Source: Cylicocyclus nassatus (taxonomy: Eukaryota > Nematoda > Chromadorea > Rhabditida > Strongylidae). From it: DNA of 64,000 nucleotides. The stretch spans positions 46,582,941 to 46,646,940 of the forward strand of contig CATQJL010000112.1 in the NCBI GenBank assembly GCA_958299035.1, given 5' to 3'. Positions within the stretch are counted from its first letter, which is position 1; the number at the start of each line of letters is the position of its first letter. The notes beneath the pieces are model-generated. The model had not been told where the DNA came from and ran no database searches. It worked only from the letters and a program-made list of their open reading frames with translations. Shown here in pieces: positions 32,172 to 43,200 of the stretch. A program made the translations under genes and the position numbers.

Positions 32172-33770
32172 TTACAAAATTTCAAGGGACACTGACGCAA
32201 AGGTCGAAGATTTGCTCTTGAGGTGGTCAGCAACTTTTTGAAGGAGTGATTTCCATCGTTCTTCTGTCATGGGAGTAGCAGAAGATTTAACCTAGAATTT
32301 ACAGTAAAATACGATATAACACTCGTAGTCAACAGCTGAGACAAACTAGAGATAAAGAGAAAGATTAAGTTTAGCGAAGCGGAAGGCATTTCGGTTTTTC
32401 TCCTTTACCCGGACCCATTTTTTTCAGAATGTTTTCATCGAATACCTGTTCTTAAGTAGAAAATGTTTTCCATAGATCTTATAGGACTGCCTTCCTGCCA
32501 CGTGCCAAGAAACACGTTCAAGCTTAGTTTGATATGTTTCTTCGAAATCGTTTCCGGTTACGAAGGCATACGAACTCAAAGGCTGTTCAGAGCTTTTTGG
32601 ATGGCAAAACGGTTTTAAACGTTCATTAGAATTTTGCTAACATTTAGTAGTAGTTTAAATAGTTTATCCTCAAATTGTTTTCGCCTTGCGAATTTAGCCA
32701 GGAAAGAATAGAGATGATGGCTCGAAGTACCTAGTTACTGCTTGTTTCGTCGCTCATTGTTAGATATGAAACAGTAGCCCACTCCTCTGTTTTGGGCAAA
32801 GTTAATGTGTTTGTTGAGCACACGAGGTTATATAACTGAAAGCTTATGAAAATGTTGACAAAAGTGGGTAATTATTAATAAAAAAAACAGTGAAGTCATC
32901 TGTAAGTACGCTAAACAAACACTTGGTGAAACTTGTCAGACGTGTAGATGACATGTCAATTTTTTTTTGACACGTGGCAGGAGCTTGACTCTCCATCCTG
33001 TGAGTTTTTACCAAATTTGGCAAAAGGAAAGATAAATATTCTTTTTTGGAAGAATGGGTCCGGAAAACGAAAAAAAGCGAATTTTAGTGAAAGTTTAGCA
33101 AAACAAATGACTCAAAACCAAATGCATCGTTAATTCGTTGACCGCACGGACTGCTCAAACGCTGCGGACCACGCGCGGAGCGGCTGAAATTTTGCAAGAG
33201 CACAACTTGGCGAATTTGTGGGGCAAGCGTTTTACCTCGCGACGCATACTCCGAAGTGATGTTCAGTCCGTGCGTTCAACGAAACGACTATACATAGTAA
33301 GACGCTGAGGCTTGGTGCACAAAATTATGCCTTGGACTCAACTGAATGTTAATCGTCTTACCGTGATGCTCCCATAAACATGGACTCGGTTTTCATTCAA
33401 GTGCAATATGTCCTCGTCTTCGAATACACCGGCGGGTGGATCAGCTGGACCACACGTGAATTTCGTAGCATTACAACATCTGTGTGGAGATGCTAGCTAT
33501 CTCTTTAGCCTAACTAGAAAAACTCACTTGATTGGACTGTAGTGGACTGTTACATCAACCTTGTCGCGGTCGATTGAAAGCTTTCCGGCAGCATCCATTA
33601 CCTACATCGCTATTTTCCGGATATTTTTCACAAACCTTAATTGAACCCACAGCTTCTTTCATAAAATTCTCGAAGTTCCGCCGAGCTGCCACGCGAGCAC
33701 GTCTACGTTTTCGAAAGCCCCGCTCACAATAGGTGAACTCAGTCCTCCAGTTCTCATTGATACCCATCAT
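32172..33770 (-). CDS. 3' part of an unrecognised multi-exon gene
   Basis: Three candidate exons lie on the minus strand. Exon c (32291-32172, 40 codons to TAA) follows an acceptor ..TAAATTCTAG. Exon b (33479-33362) follows CTCCACACAG and ends at ACG|GTAAGA. Both junctions are phase 0 and give VHVYGSITVKSSATPMTEER then WKSLLQKVADHLKSKSS. Exon b carries CCNATKFTCGPADPPAGVF. Exon a (about 33770 to 33636 or 33602) reads WRTEFTYCERGFRKRRRARV then AARRNFENFMKEAV. Its junction to b is uncertain in phase; acceptor 33492 with donor after 33602 would fit. I do not recognise the family. A polyA signal follows. The intron between b and c holds TIR element P. It could be the 3' end of the mucin gene upstream on the same strand, but this is unproven. 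Confidence 0.5.
32385..33090. mobile_element. TIR element 'P', copy 2 (intronic)
   Basis: Ends share ACCCGGACCCATTTTTT (about 32407) and AATGGGTCCGGAAAACG (about 33052). An inner inverted pair CCTTCCTGCCACGTG (about 32490) / CACGTGGCAGGAGC (about 32972) also matches copy 1 at 9155-9990. Neighbouring blocks (TTAGCCAG..AGA.GATGGCT, ACTGCTTGTTT.GTC) align between copies. It sits inside the intron 32292-33361. Confidence 0.6.
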
Positions 33771-33894
33771 AAGGAAGTCAATTGCTTAAGAAGTATTCAG
33801 ATGTAAGACAAAATAGTTTGTGTCAATTATTGTAGACTGATTTATGCAAGCTTGAAGAGCAATTGACGTAAGCTATGCTAGTTCAAATTATTTC

Positions 33895-34285
33895 AGATAA
33901 CGCAGGTTTCAATCAATGGCGGGCGGAAGTGGGGGACGGGGGGAGGGCGCGCGCTCCTTCCCCCCCCCCCCTCGAGAATGGGTCGCAAAATTTTTGGGAA
34001 TTACTTTCATGGGTTAGGAAATGTACGAGTGACTTGTTTATTTTTGTAAATAATTTAAATACTTTATAACATTATATATGAGTCCAAATTAACCCTGTAA
34101 AAAATTTTTTCGGAGCGTGGCCGTCACGCCCCCTTCTCTATTTTAGGGTATGACCCTCAAAAATTTTGGGAAGCACCCCGAAAGATTTTTCGGAGTGCGC
34201 GGCTAACGCAACGCACCTTCACTTACAGAAAAAAACTTGTCCTCCCCCCCCCCCCCGCCCTCTCCGGACGGAAATCCTGACCACC
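33895..34285. repeat. G/C-run-bearing repeat
   Basis: A GGGGGACGGGGGGAGGGCGC stretch on the left and a C-run followed by GCCCTCTCCGGACGG on the right form rough inverted ends about 350 bp apart, with two CGGAG/CCGAAAGATTTTTCGGAG motifs between. It looks like a decayed DNA element. 34286-34925 holds nothing I can support. Confidence 0.35.
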
Positions 34286-34929
34286 ACGGGTTCGAATATG
34301 TATGCATGGGGCTATAGACAGAGTTGGTAACACATGAAGGCAGGTCATGCTAATTACAAATATAGTTGAAGATTATTGATGGCATTTGTATTTAGTTATA
34401 CGAGTTTGGCACTCGAGTTCCACGAGGAAAGTTTATAAGCAGTCTGTCTTACATGCTAAACTGCTTTTGAGAAAACTTAAGAGCCCAAAATAGTGTTATC
34501 AGCGAACATGTTCGTTTGCGATTTTTTTTTTCTTTCTAGGATCATGAAATGGCGAGAATCGTTGTACTCTCTGCGAATGGTGCTTCTTTATGTAGACTTT
34601 CGTTGTTTTTAGCTGAAGTGCCTTTTCTTATGCACTCTATACCATTCTAAAGAGGTTCGAACTCTGATTATAAATTTGCTTTCATTACCTGCCAAACGTC
34701 TCAGGACGCGGAGTTATGAGCATTTTTCTCGTTGGAAAAATAAAGCTCAAATGGTTGTGAGACAAATGGTCCAGAATTGCATAAAATGTTCAATGCTAAC
34801 TATGAGAATTTTAGGCGATGGATATTTTTTACAGCATAGTCACACCTAACACTGCTATACTGGAGCTCTGGAACGAACATTCGATTTCACTCAAATTCGC
34901 ATGCATTAAATTCTAATCGACACTCTTAA

Positions 34930-35382
34930 AGGCAGTGCCCCGGCAGATTTTGCACCTCTACCTTTTTGCATGCTTTAGGCGTTTTCGCCACGTAGAATCC
35001 GAATTTGAGCTTTGAAGGGGCTGAAAAGGCCGATTTTGGGGCGTTTTCCTAATTCCAGAAAAGCAGCTTGGACGAGATTTTTGATGGAAAGTTGGGGGAG
35101 GTCCTCAGGCGAAGATCCTGCCGTCTGTAATTCTTGCTTTGGATAGCATACATCGTGGGGGAGAGCGCTCGTGGGGTCCCGCGCCGAACAGGCGGGGAAG
35201 GCCGTCCAAGCGCGCGCCAGTTGGGGTTGCGCGCGCCGGTTCAAGGGCCATTTTCTCGGCCCAGGGGGAACATCACCTAGCCGGAGTGCGCCTGGAGGTC
35301 GATGGGGTGACCAGGAACCCCATCACACCTCCCCATCACATCCGTATATCCCCCAGGACCCGAATCTGCCGGGACACTGCCT
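34930..35382. mobile_element. 453-bp MITE with TTAA duplication
   Basis: TIRs AGGCAGTGCCCCGGCAGATT and AGGCAGTGTCCCGGCAGATT (right end, inverted) differ at one of 20 positions. TTAA flanks both sides (34926-34929, 35383-35386), as in piggyBac-type insertions. The GC-rich interior has only spurious frames. A related solo end, TTAAAGGCAGTGGCTCGGCA, is at about 15897. Confidence 0.75.
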
Positions 35383-35592
35383 TTAACTCGGGATCCAGAG
35401 GTTTAGATAGTGAAAATAGGTAAGGAAATAAGCGTTTAACCTCTTCATAATGGTATAGACTTCATTTGAAGAGGCCATTTCAACTAAAAGCACTTCCCTT
35501 GTCGGTGCAGTCGTCAAGACGCCTTTTCTCAGTTGCCTGTTTTTGGATCTCTTTAGTTCTTATAGGGTATTATCACCTGAGTCAAGCAAGAG

Positions 35593-36144
35593 GTGTGGCA
35601 CACGATTGCTAGATACGATCCCCCCTCTAACTTTTCAAAAAGACTCCCCTAAACTATTGCATACCTAATTTAGCATAAATTGTAGGCACTATCAACATAA
35701 CGAGTAATAGGCCCGTAACTAGCATGTCAAATAACCTCTGTGAACCAAGTTTGAACGAACTCTGAAGCTTCGAAATACTAGACCTGAGCGAAATGGTCAT
35801 TTTCGAACATGTTCTACTTTGTTTCAAAGATAAACCAGCTACATTTTTTTGCACTCAAGGAGCACTACTCCTTCTTTGAACAAAAATCCCGCTTCGAAAG
35901 AACTCCAAACTGTGGTACTAGAAGCCGATCTACCTACATCTCGTTTGCCCCTATTTCGCTTGTGATGGTTGTGCTTTCCCCAGCTATTACTCAGGGCAGC
36001 GAAGACGAATCAAGCTACACTCCTGTAAATTCTAGGTACTTGAACTACCGATTCATATGAATATTGTTCGCTAGAAATCTTTTTGTGACATAGTTAGTGG
36101 GGTGTGGCAGCCTCACCTTTTTTGAAGTCATGCAACACCCCATT
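35593..36144. mobile_element. Interspersed DNA element with GTGTGGCA ends, copy B
   Basis: Aligns with 763-1290 over its length (GTGTGGCACA.GAT.GCT, GAAATGGTCATTTTC, ACTAGAAGCC, ATGAATATTGTTC). It ends with a short inverted pair GTGGGGTGTGGCA / TGCAACACCCCATTAA (36096-36144), which looks like a deletion derivative of the MITE at 1287-1678. Confidence 0.6.
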
Positions 36145-36229
36145 AACTTACTTTGAAAAACACTTTTAGCTAATAAAATTTATATTATCCGGTGGCCTAA
36201 ATCTCGTAGAATTGACAGGAGTGATTTAA

Positions 36230-36522
36230 CTATTTCTGCTTTCGGACTATTGCTGCACATGGTGCATCATAGAGTTTCCACTTGTCTCTAGCTTCCTTAA
36301 ACCGGTCTCCTTTCGATATGACAATTGCAATTTCACATTTAATCAAATGTTTGGTTTGCCATCGGAAATTATCAGTTGTGAAACTGCGCAAACTTTTCCC
36401 TGGCAGTAGCTCCTGCATGTTTCCAGTGGAGCTCTGCAAGCTTCGAACCAGTGCTTATCTTTGTGAAAGGAATGTTTTCATCAAATCTGAGAACTCTCTA
36501 GACCACTGAGCCCAATTTTTGA
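36230..36522 (-). pseudogene. Exon-like frame with one internal stop
   Basis: A strong acceptor (CGCACCTTTTAG) precedes 36522. One frame then runs about 95 codons to a stop at 36230, broken by a single TAA at 36458-36456: KNWAQWSREFSDLMKTFLSQ, stop, ALVRSLQSSTGNMQELLPGK, then FRWQTKHLIKCEIAIVISKG and DRFKEARDKWKLYDAPCAAI. Other frames are briefly open too (for example WFEACRAPLETCRSYCQGKV from 36450). It lies downstream of the mucin exon on the same strand. It may be a decayed exon, an alternative terminal exon or a separate fragment. No family is recognised. Confidence 0.35.
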
Positions 36523-37288
36523 GCTAAAAGGTGCGCCGAATTTGAGTTAAGGTGATGGTAGATTTTGAAGTATACCAAATAGTGCTTTGTCTGTTATATT
36601 CGCAAACCGCCACTGAACATCCAGATGCTACAGACTTTGTATACGAGCACGGATCAGGCGATTATCTCTTGGCAACCTTGTAATTTATCCATTTTGCGGT
36701 CATTTGGCCACAAGAAAATTTGCTCCGTAAAATCTCCTTTTTGGGAGTTTGATGAATGCCGGCTGCACAGCACATCTCAAGGCTCAGGGGTGCATCTGTA
36801 GCCTAAGTGCTGGAAGGTAAGAAGTGTTCCGAAGAAGTTTAGCAGAAAGTGGCCGCAAGTTTTGACCAACGCCGTTTTCGCCGTTGTCCCCCAGGTCCCT
36901 TCTGTGTGCATGAAACTGCAAAATTTCTTGACACAGAATTAAGGAGTGTGATTTGTACGTAATATCAAAAACTGGATTCTTTCTATGCGAAACAGTGTAA
37001 ATTATAGCAAAATGTCAGAGGCTGCAAACCTTTGGCCAGCATTGTATTGCGAACAATCGCGTTACCTGACAGACTGCTTACGATTTTCACGTTGTCGCTA
37101 TTAAAAGTATTACTCGATTACGACCCCCCCCCCCCCTCTCTTTCTGTGAAGCAATATGTGTAAAAGTGATACAGATGCAGCAGCTAATGAAAAAAGGCCA
37201 ACTCCTGTTTTTCTGTGGCCTGGATAGTCTGAGTGTTTGATTTGGAATAAATTGTATGCTTCTTCGCAATATAGAGGCTGAGCAACTT

Positions 37289-40200
37289 CTACGCAGTCAA
37301 GTGCGGCTGGGTTAGTCTGGCATTTAAAAAGCATAAAGGAAATAAGCCGTTCAACTTACATTCCATTCCCGGCTGTGTGATGATACCTAATGTTGTAGAT
37401 TCCGTCGTGGTCGTGGCTTCAGTGGTGTTAGTGATTAGCATGGTAGTCGTGGATGATGGGAAGGAATCAGCTACAGTCTGTGATGAACCGGTTGTAAGTT
37501 CTGGCGTTATCGTCTTCTCTGTAACGCGGGCAATGTTCGCGTACGTGACAATGCTTTTTGGAGTAATTACAGTCTCCGTTGTGAAATTGTGTTCTACTGC
37601 GCTTCTCTTATCTGAGCCAGTGCCTTCTATAGTGGTCGCACTTTCAGTCCCAGCATCAGTTTCTGCGATAGTTGTGTTCCCTGTTGTAGTTGCATCCTCA
37701 GTTTGAGACGAACCTTCAGTAGTTGAGTTTTCTGCGGAGAGCATGCCACTTTCCACCTTTTCTAGGGTTTTTGCATGGGTTACTGCTTCTGCTGTAGTCT
37801 TTGCTGCGGTCGTAATCTCATTCGTTGTCCTTTGTGGAATGTATGCACTCTCAGTCGTGCTAGATGCTTCTGCGTTGAATGCGGTTACTGTTGCGAACTC
37901 GACTTCTGCAGTCGTTTCGGTCTCAGTCGTAGTAGTAGGCTCTGCTCTAGGCGTGATTTCTGCAGTCATTTCCCTTTCAGTCATATTAGTAGGCTCTGCT
38001 GTGGACGTGGCTTCTGTTTCGCTCTCAGTCATGATAGTGGGTCCTGCTGTGGACGTGGTTTCTGCAGTCGTTTCGATCTCAGACATAGCAGTGGGTCCTG
38101 CTGTGGACGTGGTTTCTGCAGTCGTTTCGATCTCAGACATAGCAGTGGGTCCTGCTGTGGACGTGGCTTCTGCAGTCCTTTCGCTCTCAGACATAGTAGT
38201 AGGCTCTGCTGTGAACGTGGCTTCTGCAGTTGTTTCGGTCTTAGACATAGCAGTGGATCTTACTGTGGACGTGGCTTCTGCAGTCGTTTCGCTCTCAGTC
38301 ATGATAGTGGGTCCTGCTGTGGACGTGGCTTCTGCAGTTGTTTCGCTCTCAGTCATGGTAGTGGGTCCTGCTGTGGACGTGGCTTCTGCAGTCGTTTCGA
38401 TCTCAGACATAGCAGTGGGTCCTGCTGTGGACGTGGCTTCTGCAGTCCTTTCGCTCTCAGACATAGCAGTGGATCCTACTGTGGACGTGGCTTCTGCAGT
38501 CGTTTCGCTCTCAGTCATGATAGTGGGTCCTGCTGTGGACGTGGCTTCTGCAGTTGTTTCGCTCTCAGTCATGGTAGTGGGTCCTGCTGTGGACGTGGCT
38601 TCTGCAGTCGTTTCGATCTCAGACATAGCAGTAGGTCCTGCTGTGGACGTGGCTTCTGCAGTCCTTTCGCTCTCAGACATAGCAGTGGATCCTACTGTGG
38701 ACGTGGCTTCTGCAGTCGTTTCGCTCTCAGTCATGATAGTGGGTCCTGCTGTGGACGTGGCTTCTGCAGTTGTTTCGCTCTCAGTCATTGTAGTGGGTCC
38801 TGCTGTGGACGTGGCTTCTGCAGTCGTTTCGATCTCAGACATAGCAGTGGGTCCTGCTGTGGACGTGGCTTCTGCAGTCCTTTCGCTCTCAGACATAGCA
38901 GTGGATCCTACTGTGGACGTGGCTTCTGCAGTCGTTTCGCTCTCAGTCATGGTAGTGGGTGCTGCTGTGGAGGTGACTTCTGCAGTCGTTTCGATCTCAG
39001 ACATAGCAGTGGATCCTACTGTGGACGTGGCTTCTGCAGTCGTTTCGCTCTCAGTCATGATAGTGGGTCCTGCTGTGGACGTGGCTTCTGCAGTCGTTTC
39101 GCTCTCAGACATAGCAGTGGATCCTACTGTGGACGTGGCTTCTGCAGTTGTTTCGGTCCCAGACATAGCAGTGGATCTTACTGTGGACGTGGCTTCTGCA
39201 GTTGTTTCGCTCTCAGTCATGGTAGTGGGTGCTGCTGTGGAGGTGGCTTCTGCAGTCGTTTCGATCTCAGACATAGCAGTGGATCCTACTGTGGACGTGG
39301 CTTCTGCAGTCGTTTCGCTCTCAGTCATGGTAGTGGGTCCTGCTGTGGACGTGGCTTCTGCAGTCGTTTCGATCTCAGACATAGCAGTAGGTCCTGCTGT
39401 GGACGTGGCTTCTGCAGTCCTTTCGCTCTCAGACATAGCAGTGGATCCTACTGTGGACGTGGCTTCTGCAGTCGTTTCGCTCTCAGTCATGATAGTGGGT
39501 CCTGCTGTGGACGTGGCTTCTGCAGTTGTTTCGCTCTCAGTCATTGTAGTGGGTCCTGCTGTGGACGTGGCTTCTGCAGTCGTTTCGATCTCAGACATAG
39601 CAGTGGGTCCTGCTGTGGACGTGGCTTCTGCAGTCCTTTTGCTCTCAGACATAGCAGTGGATCCTACTGTGGACGTGGCTTCTGCAGTCGTTTCGCTCTC
39701 AGTCATGGTAGTGGGTGCTGCTGTGGAGGTGACTTCTGCAGTCGTTTCGATCTCAGACATAGCAGTGGATCCTACTGTGGACGTGGCTTCTGCAGTCGTT
39801 TCGCTCTCAGTCATGATAGTGGGTCCTGCTGTGGACGTGGCTTCTGCAGTCGTTTCGCTCTCAGACATAGCAGTGGATCCTACTGTGGACGTGGCTTCTG
39901 CAGTTGTTTCGGTCTCAGACATAGCAGTGGATCTTACTGTGGACGTGGCTTCTGCAGTTGTTTCGCTCTCAGTCATGGTAGTGGGTGCTGCTGTGGAGGT
40001 GGCTTCTGCAGTCGTTTCGATCTCAGACATAGCAGTGGATCCTACTGTGGACGTGGCTTCTGCAGTCGTTTCGCTCTCAGACATAGCAGTGGATCTTACT
40101 GTGGACGTGGCTTCTGCAGTTGTTTCGCTCTCAGTCATGGTAGTGGGTGCTGCTGTGGAGGTGGCTTCTGCAGTCGTTTCGATCTCAGACATAGCAGTGG

Positions 40201-43200
40201 ATCCTACTGTGGACGTGGCTTCTGCAGTCGTTTCGCTCTCAGTCATGGTAGTGGGTCCTGCTGTGGACGTGGCTTCTGCAGTCGTTTCGATCTCAGACAT
40301 AGCAGTAGGTCCTGCTGTGGACGTGGCTTCTGCAGTCCTTTCGCTCTCAGACATAGCAGTGGATCCTACTGTGGACGTGGCTTCTGCAGTCGTTTCGCTC
40401 TCAGTCATGATAGTGGGTCCTGCTGTGGACGTGGCTTCTGCAGTTGTTTCGCTCTCAGTCATGGTAGTGGGTCCTGCTGTGGACGTGGCTTCTGCAGTCG
40501 TTTCGATCTCAGACATAGCAGTGGGTCCTGCTGTGGACGTGGCTTCTGCAGTCCTTTCGCTCTCAGACATAGCAGTGGATCCTACTGTGGACGTGGCTTC
40601 TGCAGTCGTTTCGCTCTCAGTCATGGTAGTGGGTGCTGCTGTGGAGGTGACTTCTGCAGTCGTTTCGATCTCAGACATAGCAGTGGATCCTACTGTGGAC
40701 GTGGCTTCTGCAGTTGTTTCGGTCTCAGACATAGCAGTGGATCTTACTGTGGACGTGGCTTCTGCAGTTGTTTCGCTCTCAGTCATGGTAGTGGGTGCTG
40801 CTGTGGAGGTGGCTTCTGCAGTCGTTTCGATCTCAGACATAGCAGTGGATCCTACTGTGGACGTGGCTTCTGCAGTCGTTTCGCTCTCAGTCATGATAGT
40901 GGGTCCTGCTGTGGACGTGGCTTCTGCAGTCGTTTCGCTCTCAGACATAGCAGTGGATCCTACTGTGGACGTGGCTTCTGCAGTTGTTTCGGTCTCAGAC
41001 ATAGCAGTGGATCTTACTGTGGACGTGGCTTCTGCAGTTGTTTCGCTCTCAGTCATGGTAGTGGGTGCTGCTGTGGAGGTGGCTTCTGCAGTCGTTTCGA
41101 TCTCAGACATAGCAGTGGATCCTACTGTGGACGTGGCTTCTGCAGTCGTTTCGCTCTCAGACATAGCAGTGGATCTTACTGTGGACGTGGCTTCTGCAGT
41201 TGTTTCGCTCTCAGTCATGGTAGTGGGTGCTGCTGTGGAGGTGGCTTCTGCAGTCGTTTCGATCTCAGACATAGCAGTGGATCCTACTGTGGACGTGGCT
41301 TCTGCAGTCGTTTCGCTCTCAGTCATGATAGTGGGTCCTGCTGTGGACGTGGCTTCTGCAGTTGTTTCGGTCTCAGACATAGCAGTGGATCTTACTGTGG
41401 ACGTGGCTTCTGCAGTTGTTTCGCTCTCAGTCATGGTAGTGGGTGCTGCTGTGGAGGTGGCTTCTGCAGTCGTTTCGATCTCAGACATAGCAGTGGATCC
41501 TACTGTGGACGTGGCTTCTGCAGTCGTTTCGCTCTCAGTCATGATAGTGGGTCCTGCTGTGGACGTGGCTTCTGCAGTCGTTTCGCTCTCAGACATAGCA
41601 GTGGATCCTACTGTGGACGTGGCTTCTGCAGTTGTTTCGGTCTCAGACATAGCAGTGGATCCTACTGTGGACGTGGCTTCTGCAGTCGTTTCGCTCTCAG
41701 TCATGATAGTGGGTCCTGCTGTGGACGTGGCTTCTGCAGTTGTTTCGGTCTCAGACATAGCAGTGGATCTTACTGTGGACGTGGCTTCTGCAGTTGTTTC
41801 GCTCTCAGTCATGGTAGTGGGTGCTGCTGTGGAGGTGGCTTCTGCAGTCGTTTCGCTCTCAGTCATGATAGTGGGTCCTGCTGTGGACGTGGCTTCTGCA
41901 GTTGTTTCGCTCTCAGTCATGGTAGTGGGTCCTGCTGTGGACGTGGCTTCTGCAGTCGTTTCGATCTCAGACATAGCAGTGGGTCCTGCTGTGGACGTGG
42001 CTTCTGCAGTCCTTTCGCTCTCAGACATAGCAGTGGATCCTACTGTGGACGTGGCTTCTGCAGTCGTTTCGCTCTCAGTCATGACAGTGGGTCCTGCTGT
42101 GGACGTGGCTTCTGCAGTTGTTTCGCTCTCAGTCATGGTAGTGGGTCCTGCTGTGGACGTGGCTTCTGCAGTCGTTTCGATCTCAGACATAGCAGTGGGT
42201 CCTGCTGTGGACGTGGCTTCTGCAGTCGTTTCGCTCTCAGACATAGCAGTGGATCCTACTGTGGACGTGGCTTCTGCAGTCGTTTCGCTCTCAGTCATGA
42301 TAGTGGGTTCTACTGTGAACGTGGCTTCTGCAGTCGTTTCGCTCTCAGTCATGATAGTGGGTCCTGCTGTGGACGTGGCTTCTGCAGTCGTTTCGCTCTC
42401 AGACATAGCAGTGGATCCTGCTGTGGAGGTGGCTTCTGCAGTCGTTTCGATCTCAGACATAGCAGTGGATCCTACTGTGGACGTGGCTTCTGCAGTTGTT
42501 TCGCTCTCAGTCATGGTAGTGGGTGCTGCTGTGGAGGTGGCTTCTGCAGTCGTTTCGATCTCAGACATAGCAGTGGATCCTACTGTGGACGTGGCTTCTG
42601 CAGTCGTTTCGCTCTCAGTCATGATAGTGGGTCCTGCTGTGGACGTGGCTTCTGCAGTTGTTTCGGTCTCAGACATAGCAGTGGATCTTACTGTGGACGT
42701 GGCTTCTGCAGTTGTTTCGCTCTCAGTCATGGTAGTGGGTGCTGCTGTGGAGGTGGCTTCTGCAGTCGTTTCGCTCTCAGTCATGATAGTGGGTCCTGCT
42801 GTGGACGTGGCTTCTGCAATCGTTTCGCTCTCAGACATAGCAGTGGATCCTACTGTGGATGTGGCTTCTGCAGTTGTTTCGCTCTCAGTCATGGTAGTGG
42901 GTGCTGCTGTGGAGGTGGCTTCTGCAGTCGTTTCGATCTCAGACATAGCAGTGGATCCTACTGTGGACGTGGCTTCTGCAGTCGTTTCGCTCTCAGTCAT
43001 GATAGTGGGTCCTGCTGTGGACGTGGCTTCTGCAGTTGTTTCGGTCTCAGACATAGCAGTGGATCTTACTGTGGACGTGGCTTCTGCAGTTGTTTCGCTC
43101 TCAGTCATGGTAGTGGGTGCTGCTGTGGAGGTGGCTTCTGCAGTCGTTTCGATCTCAGACATAGCAGTGGATCCTACTGTGGACGTGGCTTCTGCAGTCG

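Noticed and set aside
36456..36458. Stop-codon readthrough or recoding in the 36.2-36.5 kb frame
   Set aside because: The stop is TAA, the least permissive for readthrough, with no recoding context; decay or a wrong boundary is simpler.
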